Shown: piece after piece, positions 11,373 to 20,770 of the stretch
Layout: the number at the start of each line of letters is the position of its first letter
Position numbering within the stretch: the first letter of the stretch is position 1
NCBI GenBank assembly: GCA_029339195.1
Contig: JAPTJF010000086.1
Span: 1,743 to 65,742, forward strand
DNA: 64,000 nt
Direction of reading: 5' to 3'
Origin: Micractinium sp. NFX-FRZ
Lineage: Eukaryota; Chlorophyta; Trebouxiophyceae; Chlorellales; Chlorellaceae
Made by a program: the position numbers and the translations under genes
Notes under the pieces: model-generated
Database searches by the model: none
The model's input: the letters and a program-made list of their open reading frames with translations, nothing else
What the model was told of the DNA's origin: nothing

Positions 11373-14002
11373 ATGCAGGGCTGCAGCCAAGTCGTGGGCA
11401 GCAGGTCTGTGGCGCCTGCCAGGGCAGGCTTCACGCGCGTTGCAGCAGCATGTGGGGACAGTTCTGACCGCATTACACCGCGCCCCAACCGCAATGCAGG
11501 TCCTCCGCCTTTGCGGGGGTCCGCCCGGTGGCCGCCTTCACCGCCGCGCAGCCCAGCAGCCGGAGGGCGCGGCTAGAGGTGCGGGGGGTGCGAGAGCGAC
11601 GCTCGGAGCGTGCCTGTGTGGCGCATTGTCGCTGTCCTGCGGCCGGCAGCGGTGGTCGGGCGGGTGGGCCCGCCGCCTCAACCCCGCACCTGGCCGCCCA
11701 CCTGCGCTGCAGGTCTATGCGGCAAAGGGCAAGCAGCGGATGCGGACGGGCGGCAACACGCGGATGATGCAGCAGATGCAGCAGTCGATGGTGCGAGGGG
11801 TCCGGGCCGACGCGAGGGCACCCGCAGCAGCAGCGCTTTGGCCCTGGCTGCTCTGTGCAGCTCAGCCTGTGACGCAGTGTAGACCCCCGTCAGCACCCAG
11901 CAGGGTGGCAGCGCGGTGTTTGTCACGCCACGCAGGCGGCCAATCATGGGGCAGGGAATATATTGCCATGCAGCAGCACAGGCGTGCCCCTGCCCTTATT
12001 GCCCTCCTGGCACGCTGGGCAAGGCTCCCCCACATGCCGGTACCCGCACGTGTGGTGTGAGTCCGCCCGCTGGCCTGCTGCCTGCCCTGCCTGCTGTGCA
12101 GGCGCCACCCACCCCCCCGGTGGACCCCGAGAACGAGGAGTTTGTCATCTTTGTGCGCTCAAAGAAGGCAAGCTTGTGTCTTGTGTGTGGCGGGGGCGAG
12201 CCGTCATTTTACAGGCAGCCCGCCTGGCGAGCGTGCCGAGTGTGCTGGGCGACGGCAGTGGGTGGTCAGGGCAGTCGGACCCCAGGACTGCAAGGTATCT
12301 CCCTCAGCACGGCAGAGGCAGGACATAGCATGCCTCGGCAGGGCCCTCGCCGGAGGCTGCGCAAGGGCGAGACGGCGCGTGTGGCGTTGCAGGCTTGGCA
12401 CCTGCGCACATGCGTGCTGCAGGGCACACCTTCTCCTGCCGCTGCCCCTGGGCTGACCCACCGTCCCGCCCCGCCCGCTGCCTGCGCCACCCCAATGCCA
12501 CCGCTTGCAGCTGCCTCAGTGGGTGCCCCTGAGCGTGGTCAAGGGCGGCGCTGCTGCCAACATGCTGGTCAAGGGCTTGGAGACTGAGTTCATGCGGGAG
12601 ACGACGGTCGGCACCCTGGTCAACGTGAGTGCTTTGGCAGTGATGGGGTTGGCAGTTGTATGTGCTCACGTGTGCCCCTAAAAATGGGGGCGGCAGGGGA
12701 TGCGCGGTCGGGGACGCGCAGCGGCACAGCATCCACCGGCACGGAGGCGTCAGTTCGTCTCCCTCTAGATTTGCCTTCTCGCAGATCATTGGCAAAGGCT
12801 GTGTTCAAGGACAAGGAGCAGGTCATCGCTCCTTCCACTCCACTTGTGTTGCAAACTCTGCTCTGCACTTTGCCTGCGCCGCAGAACATTGGCAAGGCTG
12901 TGTACAAGGACAAGGAGCAGGGCATTGCTCCCTTCACTCCACGTGTTGCAAACTCTAACCTCAAACTCCCTCAACCTGTTTGCCTGTGCCGCAGAACATT
13001 GGCAAGGCTGTGTACAAGGACAAGGAGCAGATCATTGCGTCGCTGCGCAAGGCCTACCCCCCCTTCAAGGAGACCAAGGAGTTTGAGTTTGCCTTCAAGA
13101 TCCGGTGAGGGCGGGCGGGGGCAAGCTGGCTGCGCAGCACATGTGTCGTGCCTGCAGGTGCCTGCCAGGGTGCATGTGTGGGTGTGGGGAGCAGAGCGGC
13201 GGAGCCTGCCCAGGGCGCCCTGTCACCTCCCTGCCTGACCTGCCCCTCCCGCCACTGTGTGTGTTTTATCACCGCCCCGCAGGGAGCGCGCCGACCCCAA
13301 GGCCTGGTACCTGCCCAAGGGCGCCCTATTTGCCTCCCTTCCTGACGTGCTGCTCCCCGCATGTGTGTGTGTTATCCCTGCCCCGCAGGGAGCGCGCCGA
13401 CCCCAAGGCCTGGTACCTGCCCAAGGACCTGATGACCATCCCCCCTGAGGAGGAGCTCACGGAGAAGGCACCGCTGGAGGGCGTCAAGGTGGGCCGGGCT
13501 GGCTGGGCTGGGGGCTCTCGAGTCCAGTCTAGTTGCTGCGGCTGCCCACACCCCTGTGGAAGCGGGTCCAACTTCAGGCTGCGGGCGACAAGGGGGGGCC
13601 TCCTGGGGTGCGCGTGCAGTGTCACCGAGTGCTGCTGGCGTCATATTCCCATGGACTTTAAAGGGGGGGATAACCACGTTCAGGGGATAACCCCCAAGGA
13701 ATGGTTGGCAGCAGCTTGGGGCTTGAGATTAGTGGCCGCTGGCGCGCCGGTTTGCATGGGCAGGCAGGCCTAAGCAGCACCAGGCAATGGTTGGAGCACA
13801 CCACATCATCTGTGGCGGTTGAACCGACCCTTGCCTGCTGCCTCACCTGCCAGCCCTGCTGTCGGCTACTAGCGCCCATGCCGCCCTCCCGCGCTTCACC
13901 CCTCCTGCTATTCACCCCAATTCCTGCTTGTGTTACTCTGCCATGTGCCTGCAGGACTTCTTCAGCAACGCTTTTGCCGGCATTACCGGGAAGAAGGAGT
14001 AG
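11373..14002 (+). CDS. HHL1: HHL1-like thylakoid protein (hypersensitive to high light 1)
   Basis: In plants HHL1 is a nuclear-encoded thylakoid protein that helps protect and repair photosystem II under strong light. The match comes from the order FVIFVRSKK, WVPLSVVKGGAAANML, IGKAVYKDKEQIIASL and IPPEEEL, which parallels FVIFIR, PLNIITGGTTAKIM, VIYKDEKEI and LPTKEEL in the plant protein. Phase-consistent exons give about 208 residues: 11373-11404, 11500-11578, 11713-11790, 12102-12167, 12511-12624, 12995-13104, 13389-13488, 13955-14002. The Ser/Arg/Ala-rich first two exons look like a plastid transit peptide, and the first is the least certain. The intron after SKK has a GC donor (AAG|GCAAGC). 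Exons 6 and 7 are each preceded by extra partial copies of their own start. Confidence 0.85.
12785..13052 (+). repeat. Three tandem copies of an acceptor plus exon start (HHL1)
   Basis: The sequence CAG followed by ATTGGCAAGGCTGTGTACAA begins at 12785 (variant), 12885 and 12995, so the unit is about 100-110 bp and includes upstream intron. Only the third copy continues into the conserved exon. The first has an extra A (ggcaaaggc) that breaks the frame. All three keep an AG acceptor, so the first two are cryptic acceptors. Confidence 0.85.
13273..13435 (+). repeat. Two tandem copies of an acceptor plus exon start (HHL1)
   Basis: The sequence CCCCGCAG followed by GGAGCGCGCCGACCCCAAGG occurs at 13283 and 13389, 106 bp apart. 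The copies stay identical for about 45 bases after the acceptor, to GCCCAAGG. Only the second copy continues into the conserved exon (DLMTIPPEEEL). Confidence 0.9.
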
Positions 14003-14418
14003 GGAGGATGGTGTTGAGCGGCCTGCAGCACAGCCTGGCGCGCCACTGCCCGTCTGAGCACTGCGCATCAACAGTCTCACGTTGTCAGACTGGCCGGATA
14101 GCCGGACCTCCTCTCCCTCTCACACTCCTGAGAGCCCTTGCTTTCTTCCCTTCCCCCTCGCCGTACAGCCAGAACCACCACACCGATTCAATTTCAATTT
14201 TCTTGCTTTCTACATACTGAATGTATACGCGCACTCACAACTCGACAGGGATGCGATGTCCAAGGGTCACATAAGGGGAGAAAAGAGAGACAAGGAGCAG
14301 TTGGGCGGAGCGTGCAGCAGGGGCGTGCGCGGAGTGAGTGCCAGGGAGATGCATCGGCACTGCTGGCAGCCCTGCCGCTGGCCCTGCTGTGGTCGTAATT
14401 CCAGGCTGTGCCGCCAGC
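14003..14418. other. Convergent intergenic region
   Basis: The 3' ends of the HHL1-like gene (+) and the ribosome recycling factor gene (-) face each other here. The stretch around 14160-14260 is relatively A/T-rich, as expected for 3' UTRs. No TGTAA motif or other feature is seen. Confidence 0.5.
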
Positions 14419-17345
14419 TCAGACCTTGGTCAGCTCATCGCTCTTGCTCTTGATGAGGCCATCCACCTGCAGCACAGCAGGCGCAGCACACCAAACCACA
14501 GCAGGGCATGGCATGGGTCACACAATGCTCGGCTGCAACGGCCCAACTGGCGGAAACAGTCAATCAATCAATACATTGCAGTCGTGGTGGTGCACGCGTG
14601 AGGCTACGCAATCACAGGCAGGGATGCAACTGCGCTGTGTCACATGCTTGCCCTTCACCCCACCCTCGCTCCCATCTTCCCCAACTCCCTCCCTCACCCG
14701 CCAGGTCCTGCTTCATGCGCCCGCCCTCACACCACCCACACTGCTCGCACCACCCCCACTCCACCCTCCTCCCCACCCCTTCCCCGCCCACCTCCTTCAC
14801 ATATGCGTCTGTCAGCTTCTGCACAGCCGCCTCAAGGTCCTTGCGCTGGTCCTCTGCAAATGCAATACGGTAGTGGAGAGAAGACACAAGTGAGACCACC
14901 ATGTCGATCACATCTGGCAGTCCGCTGTAACAATGCCTCCAGGCCCGTGCCTGCTCCCCTGCAGCGGGGAGCAAAAGGCCAGGCAGAGGAAACGGCGCCA
15001 TGCTACACGCCCTAAGCGCCCCAGAAACGGGGGCCCCTTCCGCCCTCGTCGTCCCACGTTCTCATCCTGCGCAACCAGCCCAGCCGCAGGCAGCAGGGAT
15101 CCAAACACTGCCCCAAAGCTTGCCCCCAATGCTCCCATCCTTCCCCAGCTTCAGCTGTGCCGCCGCCAAACCACACAAAGTAGTTGACAAAAGAACGCCC
15201 CCTCTCGCCCACATGACGGCAGTCGGCGCCGCCCTGAACAAGCAGGCCACTCACCCCCAATGCTGCCGTCCTTCTCCAGCTTCTCAATTGCCTTCATGGC
15301 GTCGCGCCGCACGTTGCGGATGGCCACCTTGCCCTCCTCGCCCAACTTGCTCACCGTCTTCACCATCTCCTTGCGCCGCTCCTGCACAGGCAGGCATGAC
15401 AAACAAATTTGGTTCCCAGGTGTGGGGCTAGTAAATGAACAGTTACAGTGTGCCCTCCTCCCCTGGCGTGCTCACGTTCTTCACCATCTCCCCACGCTGC
15501 TCCTGCATTGCAACAGCCAGCGTGGCCGCTGAAGGGTGCCTAGTACCGTCGTGGCGCGGGTGCATGCGTGCCAGCAGCAAATCCGGAGGTTCCGCCTTGC
15601 CAGCTGCCCTGTCCGGTGGCGCAAGTCCACCGCAACAACCCGGTGCCACCCCACCCAGCTCCTCTTTCTCCCCCCTGCCCACCCACCGCGGTCAGCTGCG
15701 GCACTTGCAGGCGGATCACGCGGCCGTCGTTGTTGGGGGTGAGCCCCAGGTCGCTTTGCATGATGGCCCTCTCAATGGCGGGGATGGCGGACATGTCATA
15801 CGGCTGCAGCGCAGCAGGGGGGGGAGGGGAGGGTGCAGGGCAGGAGGTGGTCACAGGGTGTTGCTCAGCTTCTGAACCAGCCAAGTCCACACCGCTGCGG
15901 TGCAACCCCGCCATGGTTGCCGCAACACCAGTGCCATCAGCAGCGACGCCGTGCTGCCGCCTGCCATGCCCTGCAAGGGCACCTGCCTGTTCGCGCGCTG
16001 CCCCCCACGCACTTTGGCTCATCAGCAGCCGTGTCCTTGGGCGTGCTGATAGGCGTGCCCTCCCAACCCTGCACACACTTCCTCCCCGCCCCGCCCTGCT
16101 GCTAACGCCCGACACTGCCGCCCACACCCAGCTGTGCCCAAACCCCAGAGCCTGCATCCCCCCTTTTACTTACCTGGATCACAAGCAGAGAAGACTCTGG
16201 CGTGCTGAAGCCCGCCACGGTGCGCAGTGGCGTCATGGCGCCGTAATAGTCAAACTGCGCAGCGAGGAGAGGAGAGGAGAGGAGAGTGTAAGGCAGGGGG
16301 CAGGGTGGCAGGTGGGTCGCTGCTGCCCGGCGTGCATACGTCGGCGAGCAGGAAACGACGGCGACCGTGCCACCGGAACCAACATAGAAGGCAGCATCAA
16401 CCCACCCGGCCCCACAGCCACCTCGAGGCGGTCCAACATGGATGGGCAGGCGCACACTGAGAGCCGCACATACGATGCGAGCTGCAGCAACAGGACATCC
16501 CAGCACCCACAAACGGCACAACCGCACCACACACGCACCTTAATGCCGTCCAGCATGGATGGTCCAGCGCAAACGCGGGGCAGCACATGCAATGGGAGCC
16601 GCACGAACAGGGCATCCTAGAACCCACAACAGCACCCACAAACAGCACCCACACACGCGCGCACCCACCTCGATGCGGTCGAGCATGGCCACGTTGGCCC
16701 GCCCTGTCCGCACGGTGCCAAAGCTGCGCTTTGTGGCCTCCACCGACTTTTCCATACGCTCCATCTACAGCAGGATGGCAGGCAGAACCAGCAGGGGTGA
16801 CTGGGAATTCAAACACCTGCATGCCATGCCCTCCACCGGCTGCTCCATCCGCCATGATTGCACAGCGGCAGCGGGAGCGGGCCGCGTGCAGGGAGCACGC
16901 CGGGGTTTGCTCTGGTGGGCGCAGTCCTGCTGAGTTCAGCTGAACATGCGCCTGTGTATCTCAGGACACAACCAGCGAACAAGGGAGAGCCGCCCACACA
17001 CCGCATCCTCCTCCACAGTGATCTCCACCTCCGCCGACGCCTGCACCGCCACCGCCCGCCGCGCCGCCCGCCTGCGGCAGATAGAAGCGGCGCAATCGCG
17101 GCGCGGCATAATCATGTCGACCATTTGCAAGCGTGGGTGGTGTAAGCAAGGCACAGAGAGGCGCAAGAGCCCCAGCCGGCTGCCGACTCTCACCTCTGGC
17201 TGCGCACAGCGGGCAGGCTAACAGCCGCACGGAAGCTCATGCATTGCGTCAGTTGCCGCGCCACCGCTGGCTGGGCCACCCGCCCGCTGCAGACTGCCCG
17301 CTGAAGGGCGACGGGCGCTGTTGCTGCTGCCACGGTAGCAGACAT
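14419..17345 (-). CDS. Ribosome recycling factor, organellar (probably plastid)
   Basis: Ribosome recycling factor works with EF-G to split post-termination ribosomes. Eight phase-consistent exons give 250 residues: 17345-17194, 17071-17002, 16764-16669, 16254-16174, 15803-15687, 15381-15255, 14853-14792, 14466-14419. Family motifs run end to end: [98 protein letters not shown] and [10 protein letters not shown]. The first 65 or so residues are Ala/Arg/Ser-rich and low in acidic residues, as in plastid transit peptides, with a likely cleavage region near AVAVQASA. Partial duplicates of exon edges sit in the introns at 16421-16562, 15454-15506 and 15118-15147. Confidence 0.95.
15329..15506 (-). 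repeat. Duplicated acceptor plus exon start (recycling factor exon 6)
   Basis: The start of exon 6 (acceptor then [17 protein letters not shown], 15384-15329) has an upstream imperfect copy at 15506-15454 reading [17 protein letters not shown] behind an intact GCAATGCAG acceptor. Spacing is about 120 bp. Confidence 0.75.
16421..16695 (-). repeat. Repeated exon end plus donor (recycling factor exon 3)
   Basis: The true end of exon 3 (reading MLDRIE then the donor, 16668-16695) recurs in decayed form at 16539-16562 (MLDGIK) and 16421-16446 (MLDRLE), at about 120-130 bp spacing. Similar GCACCCACAAAC-type intron sequence lies between them. The copies give extra potential 5' splice sites. Confidence 0.7.
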
Positions 17346-18061
17346 GCTGGTCAGGGCGTGATATCGGAACAGGATTTAGAAATGCGCGCGCTGGGGGGCG
17401 ATGTCGCGGAGGGGAGACCAGGATGAGCCGCCGCCAGCTCAGCAGTCGCCGCCGCTCCCACGCCTGTTGCACGACTCCTTGTAGAGTCGTCCGGTCCTCC
17501 CCAGCAGGCCGGACACTACCATATCAAACAGCAGCAAGCCTCCAGGTATCATGGAAGATTGGCTGCCACATGGCATAGCTGCCGCTGATGCCAAGTGGGT
17601 GGGCCCACGCTCACAGCTGATGCAAGCCTTGAGGGTGCGGGACAGGAATACATGGCTGATAGATGTTAAGATCGTAAGAGGGATGACGGGGAGAACATGT
17701 GCTTCTCATGATATGAAGAGATCGACAGGGGTCAGACTGCGGGGTCATTGATCAGGTTGGTGGCTGCTGAACAAGGAGTCTACAGAAGCTCGAGAGAACA
17801 AGGACCCTCGGCTCTCAATGATGGAGAGAAGTAAGATGCGCAGCCGCCAGTCTGGTGGTTGTACAGTCGGGACAGTCGGTCAGGGCAGGCTGATGCAGCG
17901 CCCGTTGTTCAAAGCAGGCCGCACGCACTTCATGTCACACAGATTGCAAATATGCCCTAAATTCGCCAGCCCATCAAGGCGGGGACGTCGCAAGTGCCAG
18001 CTGAAGGCACCAAGCAGCGCTCGGCCAGCCACCTGCATGCGCTTTAAATCTAGACGCCCCA
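17346..18061. other. Intergenic, no gene seen
   Basis: This is about 0.7 kb between two minus-strand genes, with lower GC than the coding parts (for example 17640-17760). It should hold the recycling factor promoter and the 3' UTR of the next gene. No repeat, RNA gene or conserved frame is seen. Confidence 0.5.
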
Positions 18062-20090
18062 TCACTTCTTCTTCTTCTTGCTGGCCTGCTCCTCCCTCTC
18101 CTGCTTCGCCAGCCTCTTGTACACCTTGACGTCGCTGTCCACGGGGGCCCGCATGCTCGCCAGGAAGCTCGCAGTCAGCTCCTCTGCTGTCACCGAGGAG
18201 TCGACCTGCAGCGATGTGTGCAAAAGTTTTGTGACACTTGATGTTATGCAGCTGTTGTAAGGTTCTGGCCTTCGTTCTGAGGTTGGGGACGAGGGAGAGC
18301 CCTGGGGGCAAGCTGAGGCCCACCGAGGGAAGCAGGCAAAGAGGCCGCCAGGCACGGAGGGCTGGACAGTACACCAAAGTTGGCTGGGGCGGAGGGGAAG
18401 GGGAACAGGAAGGGGAAGGGGAAGGGGAACAGGAAGACGGCAGCTGGTCGGCAGCGTAGAGCAGGCAGGCAAGCAGGCAGCTGCAGGCAGCCGCCGGCAG
18501 CCCAGCAAGCCAGCTCCCTGAGGCAGCCAGGGCAGAGAGCTGCTCAGCCTGTCCATAGCGGACAAACAATGCAGCAGGTGCCTGCTGCACGCACTCACAT
18601 AGAAGCTTGGGAGCTTGCGCTTCTGCCTGCACCGCAGGGGGGCACCCAAAGCAGGGTGGACGCTGTAAGTGTTGCGGACGCTGTAAGTGTTGGCTTTTCA
18701 GGCTTTTTAAGGTCATTTTTATTAGATGAGCTAGAACGCTGCTGCTCTGTGCTGCCAAGAGCGCAGCTTCAGCAGACTAATCCCGCATGTTTGGCCGACG
18801 CTGCAAGCTGCTGCACCAGACCCGCCCACCCACCCACCCACCACGAGGCGCTGCTGCCCACCCTCTTTGGTGCGTGTGATACAAGAGCAGGCATGGTTTC
18901 CTGACACCGTCCGTCTGAACATGTCCGGCTCCGCCACCTCGACCGCTGCATCACCGCTGGTGGAACCACTTCTCCGGCCAACCGGATAGCCAGCACCCAC
19001 CACCCACCATGCCCTCGCATTGCTCCCCACAGCCCACCCACTTGTTGCGTGTGGTGCAGGAGCCAAAGCGGTTCATCGACAGCTTGTGGTTTGCCCTGTC
19101 CAGCTCAGCCTCCGCAGAGCCGCTGATGCAACGGGGCACGCTGTTGGCCGACACGCTGCCCATGGCGCGCTTGCCAGCTGTCAGCGCCAGCGTGGCGCCG
19201 CCAGCTGTGTACGACAGGGACTCCCTGCCCGCCAGGAAGGCCTGCCCTGCTGCCTCGGACAGCTTGGCGCTCTTCTGGCGGGGCAGCTTGGCGCCTTTCT
19301 GGGAAAAGCTGAACTCCATGGCGGAAATGCGGGAGTCGGAGGCCGTCTGCAGGAAGGCGGGCAGGCAAGCAAGGAAGGCAAGCAGGGTGTGTTGTGTGCG
19401 GAGAGGGGAGCAGAGTGAGGGGGGCCGCCCCCCTCCCTGCGGCAGAGGGAGGGAGCAGGAGTCCATGGCGGGCATGCGGGAGTTGTGGAGGCCGTCTGCA
19501 GGGGCAGCCGAGGAAGGCGGGGAGGCGGGGAGGAAGAAATGCCGGGAATGGGCACGACCTGCCACCACAGCTGCTTCCCCTCGGGGTGCCTGCGCGCTGA
19601 CCTGTCGCCATCAGGCACCCTCACGGTGCGCACCCCACGTGTGCAGCACCTGCAGCCCTGCAGGTTCACAGACGCTCCCCTCCCATTGACTGCTTCCCAC
19701 CTGCTTCATGAAGGCATACTGCAGCACGCGGTGCAGGTTGACAAGCAGTGTGTCCTCCTTCACCACCACCTTGCGCCAGGCACCCGTCTTCAGGTTCTCA
19801 GCCCGCACCTGGCCGGGCGTGGGCACGGTGGTGGGGTGTTGGCGGGGCAATGGGTGGCTGAGGGGGGTAGCCGTAACTAGTGAGTCAGTTCAAGTTTAGT
19901 GCGATCAATGATGAGGTGGGGCGGGAGGGGGCGTGTTGAGTAACCAGTGGGGCCCCGAGCATGCAAGTGCACAGGCGAGCGCTAAGCGCCCAGAGCTCAG
20001 CAGCACCACTCATGCACGGCTCCTGCCCGCGCGTGCGCCAGACCCCCGCCTCACCTCAACCAGGGGCTGAAACTCGGTCAGCAGCCCCAT
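18062..20090 (-). CDS. Unknown 206-residue basic protein
   Basis: Five exons join in phase: 20090-20055, 19808-19701, 19346-19042, 18626-18599, 18205-18062. The protein starts MGLLTEFQPLVEVRAENLK and continues with a compact region (VVVKEDTLLVNLHRVLQYA). Next comes a Ser/Ala/Gly-rich middle (SEAAGQAFLAGRESLSYTAG), then FGSCTTRNKQKRKLPSFY and an acidic/basic helix ending EREEQASKKKKK. It has no signal peptide or membrane segment. The Lys tail suggests a nuclear or RNA-associated protein, but that is only a guess. The consistent phases and codon-like sequence argue for a real gene. I recognise no family. A decayed copy of the exon 3 start lies at 19443-19505. Confidence 0.7.
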
Positions 20091-20770
20091 GTCGTGTTTC
20101 CTGAATGTGCACATTCAATAGAAGCTTGGGTGGGGGACCGATGTGGGTAGGCGTGGTGGGCGGCGGGTTGGTGCGCTGCAGCAGCGAGCGGCGGGGCAGG
20201 CGCAAGGTGGATGGAGCGGACGCACCTAGCGGCGTTTGGTTCTGATCGTACCGCCGCTCTCAGGCGCTGCACCCCAGCAGGCAGGAGCCGGCAGCGGAAC
20301 TTTTCTGAGGGCGAGCTGCAGGACCGCGGTTCTACGACACCTGTGCGGTGGCACGGCTCGCTTGCTCCGCTATGTATTGGGTATTTACACAGGAGATGGG
20401 TTGTCAACGGCGGTGAGAGAGGGCAGAGAGAAGGGGCCTGGCGCAGCAGGTCGCAGCAGCGCGCGCGCTCTACTCACGATGATCGTGACGATCTACACCT
20501 TGGCAGCGTTTTTCGAGACAATCACGCTTGTTTGGGCCGTTCGCATGCCACAGATTCCAAGCCGACGACCGCACGATCAGTAACAAGCGCCAGGAGGTGT
20601 CGCAGAGGCCCCTGAGAGGTAGCCGGCATAACAGGGCAGTCCCGTTCCTCTCAAAGCCTCCCACGCGGTCGCTCTCCCCGCTTTCGTTCGCCCCAAGTAC
20701 GCGCGCCGCCCCCTTTCGTTCCGCCTCGTCGCCTCGCTCTCTCTTGTCCCTACCTCTCGCTGCCGCGGGG
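20091..20770. promoter_or_regulatory. Divergent promoter region
   Basis: About 0.7 kb separates the starts of a minus-strand gene (20090) and a plus-strand gene (20771). Long frames are open on both strands but show no conserved sequence. No specific element is recognised. Confidence 0.35.

Noticed and set aside
12785..12994. The two extra IGKAV(F/Y)KDKEQ copies as real exons of HHL1
   Set aside because: Neither copy ends in a donor that keeps frame, the first has a frame-breaking insertion, and the plant protein has this segment once.
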